The position numbers and the translations under genes are program-made. Of a stretch of DNA of 64,000 nt, positions 49,223 to 57,269 are shown one piece after another. Numbering within the stretch: the stretch's first letter is position 1; every line of letters starts with the position of its first letter. The notes beneath the pieces are model-generated. The model searched no databases. It was not told the origin of the DNA and worked only from the letters and a program-made list of their open reading frames with translations. Origin of the DNA: SLSG01 sp964477035. GTDB taxonomy: Bacteria; Bacteroidota; Bacteroidia; Bacteroidales; UBA7960. The stretch covers positions 372,001 through 436,000 of the forward strand of contig CAYZCW010000001.1 in the NCBI GenBank assembly GCA_964477035.1, given 5' to 3'.

Positions 49223-50995
49223 TTACTCCAGGGTCAGCTCGTAAGGCAGCCGCATCAGCATGCCCGTCATCCGGTTCATCTCCTCCACCTGCCTGTAATA
49301 GTGGTAGGCGGGCCCCAGGCGGTGTTGAAGCCGGCGCTCGCTGATCCCGCCGAAGTCTTCCATCAGCCGGGTCAGGAAATCCTTCCGCTCGGGATACTCG
49401 ACCACACGCCAGGTCTCCAGTTCAGCCATCTCTGCGGCCTGTTCGATGGCATCCCGGAGTCCGCCGAATTCATCCACCAGCCCGTGCTGCCTGGCCTCGG
49501 CCCCGCTCCATACCCGTCCCTGGCCCAGCTCGTCCACTGTGCCGGCCGGCATGTCACGCCCCTCCGCGACATGGCCTACGAAGGTGTCGTAAATCCGTTC
49601 GATCTCCTCCTGGATGATCATTTCCTCTGCCCGGGTCAGCGGCCTGCTTACACTGGCCAGGTCTGCATACTCATTGGTCTTTACGTTGTCAAAAGTGATG
49701 CCCAGCTTCTGGTTGAAGAAGTCCTTCATGTTGGGGATCATCCCGAACACCCCGATCGAGCCTGTGATGGTCGTGGGACTGGCCAGGATCCTGTCCGCCC
49801 TGCTGGCGATGTAATATCCCCCGGAGGCCGCCACATCCCCCATGGAGGCAATGACCGGCTTTTCCCTGGCTGCCAGGGTGACCTCGCGCAGGATCACATC
49901 CGATGCCATGGCGCTTCCGCCCGGGGAGTTGATGCGGAGCACGATGGCCTTGACGCCTTCATCAAGCCGGGCCTCGCGGATGGCTTTGGCCATGCCTGCC
50001 GATCCGATCGTCCGTTCGCTGCCCGCACCCGGGAGGATGTTGCCCGAGGCATAGATGACGGCCACCTTGTCCCGGGGCCGGGGAGCCACCATGCTTTTGG
50101 GAAGGGGTGCCCGGTTGTATTGGGCCAGGCTGACCAGGTTGACCTTATCGTCCTTGTCGCGTGCCATCTTTCCGTTGAGCAGTTCCATGACTTCGTCCTG
50201 GTAAAGCACCCCGTCGATCATGCCGGAAGCAAGTGACAGCTCGGCATTGCGCGTCAGAAAATCATCGGCCACCCCGCCCAGGTGGTTGATGGTGGCGCCG
50301 CGCGACCGGGCAATATCACCCAGCACATTGTTCCAGATGGAAGAGATGTATGCCAGGGTCTGTTCCCTGTTTTCCTGGCTCATGCTTTCGAGAAAGAAGG
50401 GTTCGCCGGCGCTTTTGTATTTGCCGTGCCGGATGACCTGGGGCTCGATGCCCAGGCGGTCCAGCATGTTTTTCAGGAAAATCAGCTCGGCGTTCAGGCC
50501 GCGAAAGTCGATGGCGCCTTCCGGATGAAGGTACACTTCATCGGCCACGCTGGCCAGGTATATGGCTTTCTGGGAGTAGGCCTCCCCGTAGCTGATGATG
50601 AATTTGCCGGACTCTTTGAAGTCCTCCAGGGCCTCCCGAATCTCCCCTATGGTGGCCCATCCGGCCTGAACAATGCCCATGTCCAGGTACACCCCTTCGA
50701 TGTTTTCGTCCTCTTTTGCCTTCCTTAGGTTGCGGATCAGGTCGTTGAGCCCGGTGGTCTGGCTGAAGGACAGGGACAGGTAGTCCATGTTGTCGATGGG
50801 GTTCTGCCCGCCCCGGTCGACCACTTCCGATTCGAAGGAGAAGTGCAGCACAGAGTGGGGTGCGACCTCCACCACGTCTTTCCTGGTCAGACTGGCCACA
50901 GAGGCGATCAGACCGAGGAACAGGAAAAATACCAGGACCATCCCGATAAGGAATCCCAGCAGGGAGGCAAACATGAATTTAAAAAACTGCTTCAT
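49223..50995 (-). CDS. sppA: Signal peptide peptidase SppA, long (67K) type
   Basis: A membrane-anchored serine protease that degrades cleaved signal peptides. The 590-residue chain has one N-terminal membrane helix (about 8-33) and tandem ClpP-like domains. The Ser-Lys dyad is visible as Lys194 in GKYKSAGEPF (N-terminal half) and Ser391 in GDVAASGGYYIA (C-terminal half), as in E. coli SppA. LRINSPGGSAMASD and TGSIGVFGMIPN are also conserved. Monocistronic; a -7 box lies 115 bases upstream. Confidence 0.95.
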   Translation of the reverse strand: MKQFFKFMFASLLGFLIGMVLVFFLFLGLIASVASLTRKDVVEVAPHSVLHFSFESEVVDRGGQNPIDNMDYLSLSFSQTTGLNDLIRNLRKAKEDENIEGVYLDMGIVQAGWATIGEIREALEDFKESGKFIISYGEAYSQKAIYLASVADEVYLHPEGAIDFRGLNAELIFLKNMLDRLGIEPQVIRHGKYKSAGEPFFLESMSQENREQTLAYISSIWNNVLGDIARSRGATINHLGGVADDFLTRNAELSLASGMIDGVLYQDEVMELLNGKMARDKDDKVNLVSLAQYNRAPLPKSMVAPRPRDKVAVIYASGNILPGAGSERTIGSAGMAKAIREARLDEGVKAIVLRINSPGGSAMASDVILREVTLAAREKPVIASMGDVAASGGYYIASRADRILASPTTITGSIGVFGMIPNMKDFFNQKLGITFDNVKTNEYADLASVSRPLTRAEEMIIQEEIERIYDTFVGHVAEGRDMPAGTVDELGQGRVWSGAEARQHGLVDEFGGLRDAIEQAAEMAELETWRVVEYPERKDFLTRLMEDFGGISERRLQHRLGPAYHYYRQVEEMNRMTGMLMRLPYELTLE

Positions 50996-51109
50996 AGGTC
51001 ATTGGATTTAAGGTTCAATCAGGCCTGGTGCCCGCAAGGGCAGGCTTTTGAAGAAAGGACGGCCTGGAGTACTTCATGGAAACAGGCATTTTGTTTAGCC
51101 CACAGGAAA

Positions 51110-51117
51110 CAAATTTA
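51110..51117 (-). promoter_or_regulatory. -7 element upstream of sppA
   Basis: TAAATTTG (minus strand) is an exact TAnnTTTG match 115 bases before the sppA ATG; no -33 box was found. Confidence 0.4.
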
Positions 51118-51229
51118 GGGAAAAGTTTGCTGGGTTTTGACCCTTCGGGATTTTGTCTTCCCGTTTTTTTTGTCCAATTTTGCTGTGGCCGGCAGGGGGA
51201 TGTGCCCCGGGCCGGAGAACCATTCAGAC

Positions 51230-51739
51230 ATGCATACAGCCTATATTTTGCTGGGCGGCAACCAGGGCCGGGTGGCCACTGCCTTCTCCCGGGCCCTGGA
51301 CATGCTCGAAAAACGCGCAGGGAAGCTGATCCGGGTGAGCCCGCTGTATGAGTCCGAACCCTGGGGCATGGGGCCCGCGCCCGCGTTTTTCAACCAGGCG
51401 GCGTGTTTGCAGACCACCCTGTCGCCGCCGGCCTTGATGGAGGTGATTCTGGAAGTGGAAGCCGGCCTGGGCAGGCGCAGGAGCCATTCCGGCACCCCGG
51501 AATCCCGGGTCATCGACATCGACCTGCTTTTTTATGACGGAGACATCATGGACGGACCGGGCCTTTATCTGCCCCATCCCCGTCTTCACCTAAGGCGTTT
51601 TGCCCTGCAGCCCCTGGCGGATATCGCCCCGGGTCTGATGCACCCTGTCCTGAATAAGAACGTTTCCCAGCTGTTAAGGGATTGCGGCGACCCCCTCTGG
51701 GTGCGCCGTGTGGAGGGAGATCAGCAAGCCGTAAGCTAA
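51230..51739 (+). CDS. folK: 2-amino-4-hydroxy-6-hydroxymethyldihydropteridine pyrophosphokinase
   Basis: Transfers pyrophosphate from ATP to the pterin in folate synthesis. The 169-residue protein shows the family order: ILLGGNQG near the N-terminus, SPLYESEPWGM, FFNQAACLQTTLSPPALM, the E(A)GLGRRR segment and the metal-binding SRVIDIDLLFYD, followed by LPHPRLHLRRFALQPLADI. ATG 51230 gives a standard N-terminus; an upstream in-frame start at 51137 is not supported. It is followed 9 bases later by a deoxynucleoside kinase, a pairing I recall as common in Bacteroidota. Confidence 0.95.
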   Translation: MHTAYILLGGNQGRVATAFSRALDMLEKRAGKLIRVSPLYESEPWGMGPAPAFFNQAACLQTTLSPPALMEVILEVEAGLGRRRSHSGTPESRVIDIDLLFYDGDIMDGPGLYLPHPRLHLRRFALQPLADIAPGLMHPVLNKNVSQLLRDCGDPLWVRRVEGDQQAVS

Positions 51740-51748
51740 CACAATGGT

Positions 51749-52387
51749 ATGCGCTACAACTACATTGCCATAGAAGGGAATATCGGGGCGGGGAAGACCA
51801 CCCTGGCCGGCAAGGTTGCCGAACAATTCAACGGGAAGCTTATCCTGGAGCAGTTCGAAGACAATCCGTTTCTTGCCCGGTTTTATAAGGATCCCGAGAA
51901 ATATGCCTTTCCCCTGGAACTTTCCTTCCTGGCGGAGCGCTACCAGCAGCTGCGCAGGGAGCTGGCCAGCCAGGAGCTGTTCACCGATTTTACCATTTCG
52001 GATTATTTCCTGAACAAATCCCTGATCTTTGCCCGCAAGACGCTGAATGATGACGAATACCAGCTGTTCATCACCCTGTTCAACATCATGAACGCCAACA
52101 TCCCCCGCCCCGACCTCCTGGTTCACCTCTATGTCTCCGTGGGCAAACTGCAGCACAACATCAGGCACCGGGGCAGGGAATACGAACAGCGCATACCGGA
52201 CGAATACCTGGAAAAGATCCAGGACAGCTATTTCAACTACCTGAAGCAGCAACCCCAGCTGCGCATCCTGCTGCTGGACATCAACGCGCTCGACTTTGTG
52301 GCCTACCCGGACCACTTTCGCAAGATCGTGGATGCGATGAACCAGGATTACCCCCGGGGCATGACGCGCCTGCGTCTGGCTCCGTGA
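51749..52387 (+). CDS. Deoxynucleoside kinase
   Basis: Phosphorylates deoxynucleosides (probably deoxyadenosine/deoxyguanosine) for salvage. The 212-residue chain has the P-loop EGNIGAGKTT (9-18), a substrate-site region LEQFEDNPFLARFYKDPEKY, Asp84 in the TDFTISDYFLNKS segment and the lid stretch NIRHRGREYEQRI. It belongs to the dNK/dCK/TK2 family rather than to tetrameric thymidine kinases. Operon partner of folK; a bidirectional terminator follows. Confidence 0.92.
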   Translation: MRYNYIAIEGNIGAGKTTLAGKVAEQFNGKLILEQFEDNPFLARFYKDPEKYAFPLELSFLAERYQQLRRELASQELFTDFTISDYFLNKSLIFARKTLNDDEYQLFITLFNIMNANIPRPDLLVHLYVSVGKLQHNIRHRGREYEQRIPDEYLEKIQDSYFNYLKQQPQLRILLLDINALDFVAYPDHFRKIVDAMNQDYPRGMTRLRLAP

Positions 52388-52418
52388 AAGGAGGTTGTGC
52401 GACAGGCCAGTAAAAAAA

Positions 52419-52449
52419 AGGCCGCCCGGAAAGGCGGCCTCTTTTTATT
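52419..52449. terminator. Bidirectional terminator between convergent genes
   Basis: An 8-bp GC stem (52419-52426 with 52433-52440) and a 6-base loop are flanked by an A-run on the left (52412-52419) and a T-run on the right, so it can serve both the kinase gene and the convergent TPR lipoprotein gene. Confidence 0.9.
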
Positions 52450-52464
52450 ATTGTTGCCGGCAGG

Positions 52465-54204
52465 CTATTGAATAATGGCCTGGAACTCGCTCTGACCAAA
52501 GTAGCGGATGAACTCGCGGTCTTTGGCTGCCAGTTCTTTCAGTGAGGGATCCAGCTGGACCGCCTCCCTGAGGCTTTCGTACATCCTGTTGGGCTGGTTC
52601 TGGCGGCTGTGGATGATGGCTTTGAGGTAGGCCACGTTGGCGGACTCCGGTGCGCAGTCCAGGGTGGAGAGGGCGGCGCCGGCGTTGCCTGCCATCAACT
52701 GTGCCAGGGCGATGTTGTGGGTGCAGGTCCGTCCGGAGAAGGCATTCAATGCCTGCTGGTATTCCCCTTTCCTGATCATCAGGGTGCCCAGGTTGTAGCT
52801 GGTGTTGATGCCCTGGTTCCGGGCGGCTTCGAACAGGGTCTTCGCATTCTCGTCGTCCTGTTTCCAGGCGGCAACCACCCCGAGGTTGTTCTGGACATGT
52901 CCGTTGCCGGGAGCCAGCTGGTTGGCCTTTTCAAGATCGGCGGCGGCCTCGTTGATGTTGCCCAGCTTCAGGTTGACACAGGCGGCATTGTTGAACCCCT
53001 TGTAGCTTTGGGGGAACAGGCGCTGTGCAGACCGGTAGATGGCCAGTTTGGTCTGGGCATTGTCGTGGAGGGTGGCACCGTAAAGAAGTTCTTTTTCGTC
53101 CAGCTGGGCAGGGTCGTTTACGGCCAGGCCGGCAATCTCTTCGGCTGTTTTCTTGGGTTCGAAGGAGTGGACCACGAATTCTGCACGGCGGAGGGGTTCA
53201 AGGATTTTTTCGATCTCCCCGTAGATCAGGGTCATGTCCTTGATCCTTCTTTCCCTTTCGGCCGGGGCGATCTGGGTGTTGATGACGTTGGCAATGGCCT
53301 GCTTGTCGGGCAGGTTGGAAGCGTTCAGCTTGGTCATGAAGCCATCAAAATCTTCCCCTTTGGCGGAAACAGTCAGGTCCGGCCGTTCAATGGGTTCGCC
53401 GAGTTCCTTTTCAAGCCTGCTGAACAAGTCGTTCAGGTACTTTTCGCCGGTGACGGAACGTTTTTCTGACAATTCCTCGTTATAGGCAACCTCACCCTCG
53501 GGAGATGCCCAGGCGTTGACTTCAATGGCCTTGATCTCCCAGCCTCTTTTCAGGAACTCGGAAAGCGCTGCAATGCGCGCCTGGCTTTCTTCCGCACGGT
53601 TCAGCGGCAGGCGGGTGTTCAGGTTGTGGCGCATGTAGTCAAAATAAAGATCCGCCTTTTCGGTGATGATGGTTTCCAACTCATAGTCATGAGGGGCCGT
53701 GGAGGTATCGTGGTCGGGATGGATGCGCTGGGAGGTGTTGATGACGCCGTCTGCAACTTTTCTTTCCGGAAGGATCGAGGCATTGTCTGCATTGCCTTCC
53801 TTATAGATTCTTGCCCGGACGTAAAGCTCCGATTCGAGCATTTCCGGCTGGAAATCCACCACATTGGCCAAGTCGAAGCCGTAGGCCCTGTCCGGGTTCA
53901 CCATGCTTCCGGGGCTGGTGGTTTTGGTTCCCCTGAGGGTGAATGTGGACAATTCCTTCTCGCCCCCTTCGTATTTCAGAACTGGGGTGACCTCCAGCAT
54001 GGCCTTGCGGTGGAAATAGCCCTCCGCAATGTTTCCCTTCACATTGGCCGCAACCTGTCCGCCGTGGTTTTCCAGGGGGTTGACCTCGGGTGTGTAATTC
54101 ACGCCGGATTCATAGTTTTTTACCATCCTGTTGATGCCACAGCCGGAAAACATGGCAGCCGCAAGCAGCATCACGGCAATCATTCGAAAGTTGAAATTTT
54201 TCAT
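52465..54204 (-). CDS. TPR-containing lipoprotein with OmpA-like segment
   Basis: A 579-residue lipoprotein (leader ending MFSGC, Cys22). The N-terminal 200 residues are beta-rich with regular charged strands. A segment at about 230-270 (IEVNAWASPEGEVAYNEELSEKRS) resembles the OmpA-like peptidoglycan-binding motif (usually GHTD...N..LS..RA). From about 390 to the end are TPR-like helix pairs (YKGFNNAACVNLKLGNINEAAADLEKA). Similar proteins are common outer-membrane lipoproteins in Bacteroidota, but I know of no defined function. ATG 54204 begins the signal peptide. Its promoter box is at 54282-54289. Confidence 0.8.
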   Translation of the reverse strand: MKNFNFRMIAVMLLAAAMFSGCGINRMVKNYESGVNYTPEVNPLENHGGQVAANVKGNIAEGYFHRKAMLEVTPVLKYEGGEKELSTFTLRGTKTTSPGSMVNPDRAYGFDLANVVDFQPEMLESELYVRARIYKEGNADNASILPERKVADGVINTSQRIHPDHDTSTAPHDYELETIITEKADLYFDYMRHNLNTRLPLNRAEESQARIAALSEFLKRGWEIKAIEVNAWASPEGEVAYNEELSEKRSVTGEKYLNDLFSRLEKELGEPIERPDLTVSAKGEDFDGFMTKLNASNLPDKQAIANVINTQIAPAERERRIKDMTLIYGEIEKILEPLRRAEFVVHSFEPKKTAEEIAGLAVNDPAQLDEKELLYGATLHDNAQTKLAIYRSAQRLFPQSYKGFNNAACVNLKLGNINEAAADLEKANQLAPGNGHVQNNLGVVAAWKQDDENAKTLFEAARNQGINTSYNLGTLMIRKGEYQQALNAFSGRTCTHNIALAQLMAGNAGAALSTLDCAPESANVAYLKAIIHSRQNQPNRMYESLREAVQLDPSLKELAAKDREFIRYFGQSEFQAIIQ

Positions 54205-54281
54205 AGGTTTTCTCTTTGTATTGGTTAATCTGACTATTGGGTTTATTGCATCGGGCGTTGTCCGGGTGGGTTTCCAGGCTA

Positions 54282-54289
54282 CAAATATA
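54282..54289 (-). promoter_or_regulatory. -7 element of the TPR lipoprotein gene
   Basis: TATATTTG (minus strand) matches TAnnTTTG exactly, 78 bases before the start codon. Confidence 0.5.
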
Positions 54290-54528
54290 CAAAAATTGCT
54301 TTGATAAGCCTTTGCAGGCAGACCATTTATGAAAAAACAACAACACAAACCCATGGCCGGCGCGTATGCAGGGTCATGGGCCGGCTTCATCCCGTTTCAT
54401 CCCGAAGCCTGGCATTGGCTTGCGCCCCCGTCAGGCATGCAAAATAATGCGTTTTTTTCGTTTATTCCACATTTTAATGAAAATTTCCCATGCCGGGCCG
54501 GTGTTGCGGGGTTTTTTTTAAAAACAGT

Positions 54529-54559
54529 TTTGGAGATTGAGAAAAAAGATTTAAATTTG
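54529..54559 (+). promoter_or_regulatory. Full-consensus Bacteroidota promoter for tRNA-Glu/rpsT
   Basis: TTTG (54529-54532), a spacer of exactly 19 bases, then TAAATTTG (54552-54559). This is the complete -33/-7 consensus and the best promoter in the window, ending 23 bases before the tRNA. Confidence 0.85.
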
Positions 54560-54582
54560 CACTCCTTTTTAAGGGAAAAACC

Positions 54583-54654
54583 GGCCCGTTCGTCTAGGGG
54601 TTAGGACGCAAGGTTTTCATCCTTGTAACAGGGGTTCGAATCCCCTACGGGCTA
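54583..54654 (+). tRNA. tRNA-Glu (UUC), copy 1
   Basis: A 72-nt cloverleaf. The acceptor stem begins GGCCCGT, closing with a G-U pair at 1-72; the D-arm is TCTAGGGGTTAGGA; the anticodon loop TTTTCAT gives UUC; the T-arm is AGGGGTTCGAATCCCCT. The 3' CCA is not encoded. It shares a transcript with rpsT and is identical to the copy at 54984. Confidence 0.96.
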
Positions 54655-54681
54655 CAGTTTCAGAACATTATTTTAGCTTTT

Positions 54682-54936
54682 ATGGCCAATCACAATTCAG
54701 CAAAAAAAAGGATCCGGTCAAACAATGCCAAGCGGCTGAGGAACAGGTATTACGCCAAATCAACCCGCACCGCTGTCCGGAAATTCCGCAACACAAAGGA
54801 CAAGGAAGAGGCCCTTCAGAACCTGCCCAGGGTCATTTCCCTGGTCGACCGGCTTGCCCGGCGTTCAGTCATTCACAAGAACAAGGCAGCCAACCTGAAG
54901 TCCAGCCTGATGAGGCATGTCAACCAACTGACCTGA
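54682..54936 (+). CDS. rpsT: 30S ribosomal protein S20
   Basis: An 84-residue, very basic protein with the S20 pattern: MANHNSAKKRIRSNNAKRLRN at the N-terminus, KSTRTAVRKFRN, and a helical C-terminus RRSVIHKNKAANLKSSLMRHV. It binds 16S rRNA in the body of the small subunit. It sits between two identical tRNA-Glu genes and is probably expressed from the strong promoter upstream of the first. Confidence 0.97.
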   Translation: MANHNSAKKRIRSNNAKRLRNRYYAKSTRTAVRKFRNTKDKEEALQNLPRVISLVDRLARRSVIHKNKAANLKSSLMRHVNQLT

Positions 54937-54983
54937 GTCGCCGGAGACCACCAGGACGTCCGGAGAATGGGCGTCCGCTTTGT

Positions 54984-55055
54984 GGCCCGTTCGTCTAGGG
55001 GTTAGGACGCAAGGTTTTCATCCTTGTAACAGGGGTTCGAATCCCCTACGGGCTA
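54984..55055 (+). tRNA. tRNA-Glu (UUC), copy 2
   Basis: Identical over its 72 bases to the copy at 54583, with anticodon UUC. Here the three following bases are CCA, so the 3' end may be encoded. A terminator follows 10 bases later. Confidence 0.96.
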
Positions 55056-55065
55056 CCACCCACGG

Positions 55066-55095
55066 GACCTTTCGCAGAGAAAGGTCTTTTTTTTT
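55066..55095 (+). terminator. Rho-independent terminator after tRNA-Glu copy 2
   Basis: An 8-bp stem (55066-55073 with 55079-55086) and a 5-base loop are followed by nine T (55087-55095). It closes the tRNA-Glu/rpsT/tRNA-Glu unit. Confidence 0.93.
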
Positions 55096-55134
55096 ATCCG
55101 CCCGGCCTGTATTTTTACCGCCAAGGCTATAAAA

Positions 55135-55857
55135 ATGGTCATGGAAACAGGCATTCAATCCCCATCCGACAGTCAACAAAAGGGCATCAGGAGCTGGGCT
55201 CCGGATGACAGGCCCCGGGAAAAGCTTATCGAAAAGGGGAAGAAGGCCCTGTCAGATGCCGAGCTGCTTGCCATAGCCATTGGCTCAGGAACCAGCAAGG
55301 GTTCGGCGGTGGACCTGGCAAAGCAGATCATGGGCAGTGTGTCCCATAACCTGGCAGAGCTGGGCCGCCTGGAGGTGTCCGACTTGTTGCGTTTTCACGG
55401 GATCGGCGCGGCAAGGGCGGCCCACATAGTGGCTGTGATGGAGCTCGGCAGAAGGCAAAGGCGCTGCGAGGGCCTGCAGCGAAAAATCATCGCTTCCAGC
55501 CGGGATGCATTTGAGTTGTTCCATCCGGTGGTGGGTGACCTTCCCTATGAAGAGTTCTGGATTCTGACTCTGAACAGGGGAAACAGGATCCGGCGTTCCA
55601 TCAGGATCAGCCAGGGCGGGGTGGCGGGAACGGTGGCGGATCCCAAGAAGATATTCAAGCTGGCCCTGGAGGACAATGCTTCGGCGCTGATCCTGTGTCA
55701 CAACCATCCCTCCGGCCTGATCAGGCCGAGCTCCAACGACAACCTGGTCACGAACAAATGCCGGGAGTCCGGCCGGTTCCTCGACCTGCCCGTACTGGAC
55801 CACCTGATCATTGCCGGAGAAAGTTACTTCAGCTATGCGGACGAGGGCCTGCTTTGA
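55135..55857 (+). CDS. radC: RadC-family JAB-domain protein
   Basis: A 240-residue protein: an N-terminal helix-hairpin-helix-like region (SDLLRFHGIGAARAAHIVAVMELGRR) and a JAMM/MPN-type metalloprotease-like domain with the HxH-x7-SxxD motif complete in CHNHPSGLIRPSSND. Despite its name, its part in DNA repair is doubtful; the JAB fold suggests an isopeptidase or nuclease-like activity. ATG 55135 is used; a second ATG two codons later is equally possible. TATTTTTA near 55110-55117 is a one-mismatch -7 box. Confidence 0.93.
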   Translation: MVMETGIQSPSDSQQKGIRSWAPDDRPREKLIEKGKKALSDAELLAIAIGSGTSKGSAVDLAKQIMGSVSHNLAELGRLEVSDLLRFHGIGAARAAHIVAVMELGRRQRRCEGLQRKIIASSRDAFELFHPVVGDLPYEEFWILTLNRGNRIRRSIRISQGGVAGTVADPKKIFKLALEDNASALILCHNHPSGLIRPSSNDNLVTNKCRESGRFLDLPVLDHLIIAGESYFSYADEGLL

Positions 55858-55940
55858 GGTTTTTTTGCCCTTCAGCCTGTGCAGGCTTGATTTTTCCGGT
55901 TAACTTTACCCCGGTCGGAACAATCCTTTCTCATCCTGTC

Positions 55941-57269
55941 ATGCTCCTGGTTTATTGCAGCCACATCACAAACAGGACCCGGTATGCGCTGGGCCTGGTG
56001 CTGGAGACCCTCCTTGGCCTTGAATGGCGGGCGACCAGTCTGGAGGAAGAGTTCCGTCAATACGGCGGACCCCGGATACAGTATGCAGGCAAACCCCTGG
56101 ATGCCGGGGGGGTGTTTGTGCTTGCCTCAGGAATTTTGAGCGAGCGTGCGGTGCGGTCTTTTCAGCCGGGGGTGACATGGAAGGACGGACTCCCGCTGCT
56201 TTTCCCCTCACCTGAAAGTGCATGCGGGATCGGGTTCGATGTGTTTTCTGCGGCTTTCTACCTGGTGAGCCGCTACGAGGAATACCTCCCCTTCCGAAAA
56301 GACCGCTTCGGCCGCTTCGAAGCACTGGAAAGTTTCTCCTTCAGGCACGGATTCCTGCATATCCCTGTGGTTGACCGGTATGCCCTGCTGCTTGCCAGGG
56401 CCCTGAAAAGGGAGTTTCCGCGCCTTGATTTCCCCGACAGATCCTTCCGGCAAATCCCCACCATCGATGTGGACGTGGCCTATGCCTACCGGGGCCGTGG
56501 CCTGGTAAGGACTGCTTACGGAACCATGGGCTCCCTGCTGCGGGGAGACCTTTCCGCAGTGCGCAGGCGCTTTCAGGTGCTGGCAGGGAAGGCCCGGGAC
56601 CCCTATGATACGTACGACCTGCAACTGAGGCTGCACCGGAGATACGGACTGAAACCACATTATTTTTTCCTCTGCGGAGACTACGGTCCTTACGACAGGA
56701 ACATTTCCTTTTTTTCCGCCACGTTCCAGAACCTGGTCAAAAAGATCAGTGACTATGCCGTCACCGGGCTGCACCCTTCCTTTGAGGCGTCCGACCACCC
56801 GGAAGGGCTTGAAACCGAGGTCAGGCGGCTGTCCAGGCTGCTGAACCGGGAGGTGCGCTTCAGCAGGCATCACTTTTTGAGAATATCCCTGCCCGGCAGC
56901 TACCGCGAGCTGATCCGCCTGAACATCGGACATGATTTTTCCATGGGGTATGCCTCCCGCCCCGGGTTCCGGGCGGGCACCTGCACACCGTTTCATTTCT
57001 ATGACCTGGGTGAGGAATCCATCACTTCCCTGAAGGTTTACCCCGTAAGCATCATGGACGGCACGCTCAGGGACTATATGGGCCTGTCTCCCGACCAGGC
57101 CATTCAACAGATCGGCTCCCTGATGAAGGGAGTCCGCGATGTCGGGGGCACCTGGATCAGCCTCTGGCACAACGACTCCCTCAGCGATGAGGGTCGCTGG
57201 GCCGGCTGGCTCAGGGTCTATGAATCCATGCTGGAGCTGGGCGAAACCATCAAAAGGGAATCGCCATGA
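55941..57269 (+). CDS. Polysaccharide-deacetylase-like protein with N-terminal DUF7033-type region
   Basis: A 442-residue cytoplasmic-looking protein without a signal peptide. The N-terminal 170 residues (YCSHITNRTRYALGLVLETLLG, FDVFSAAFYLVSRYEEYL) resemble the region often found before deacetylase domains in Bacteroidota, annotated DUF7033 as I recall. The C-terminal part has the NodB-like start IPTIDVDVAYAY, a HPSFEASDHPEGLETE helix and a late WISLWHNDSLSDEGRW. Metal ligands are only partly conserved, so the activity is uncertain. Its last 4 bases overlap the next gene (FemAB-like), so the pair probably acts in cell-surface glycan or amino-acid modification. Confidence 0.75.
   Translation: MLLVYCSHITNRTRYALGLVLETLLGLEWRATSLEEEFRQYGGPRIQYAGKPLDAGGVFVLASGILSERAVRSFQPGVTWKDGLPLLFPSPESACGIGFDVFSAAFYLVSRYEEYLPFRKDRFGRFEALESFSFRHGFLHIPVVDRYALLLARALKREFPRLDFPDRSFRQIPTIDVDVAYAYRGRGLVRTAYGTMGSLLRGDLSAVRRRFQVLAGKARDPYDTYDLQLRLHRRYGLKPHYFFLCGDYGPYDRNISFFSATFQNLVKKISDYAVTGLHPSFEASDHPEGLETEVRRLSRLLNREVRFSRHHFLRISLPGSYRELIRLNIGHDFSMGYASRPGFRAGTCTPFHFYDLGEESITSLKVYPVSIMDGTLRDYMGLSPDQAIQQIGSLMKGVRDVGGTWISLWHNDSLSDEGRWAGWLRVYESMLELGETIKRESP

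Larger units (their letters stand above)
54205..54582. other. 378-base divergent intergenic region before tRNA-Glu
   Basis: No gene is supported. It holds the minus-strand -7 box TATATTTG (54289 to 54282) for the TPR lipoprotein and, at its right end, the tRNA-Glu promoter. A plus-strand open frame from 54329 runs into the tRNA and has no family signal. Confidence 0.5.

Noticed and set aside
54329..54604. 91-codon plus-strand frame before tRNA-Glu
   Set aside because: It runs through the tRNA promoter and into the tRNA itself, and the predicted peptide matches no family.
54583..55055. Duplicated tRNA-Glu as attachment sites of an integrated element
   Set aside because: The 401-base interval holds only rpsT. 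There is no integrase or cargo, and both copies are full tRNA genes rather than one tRNA and one fragment.
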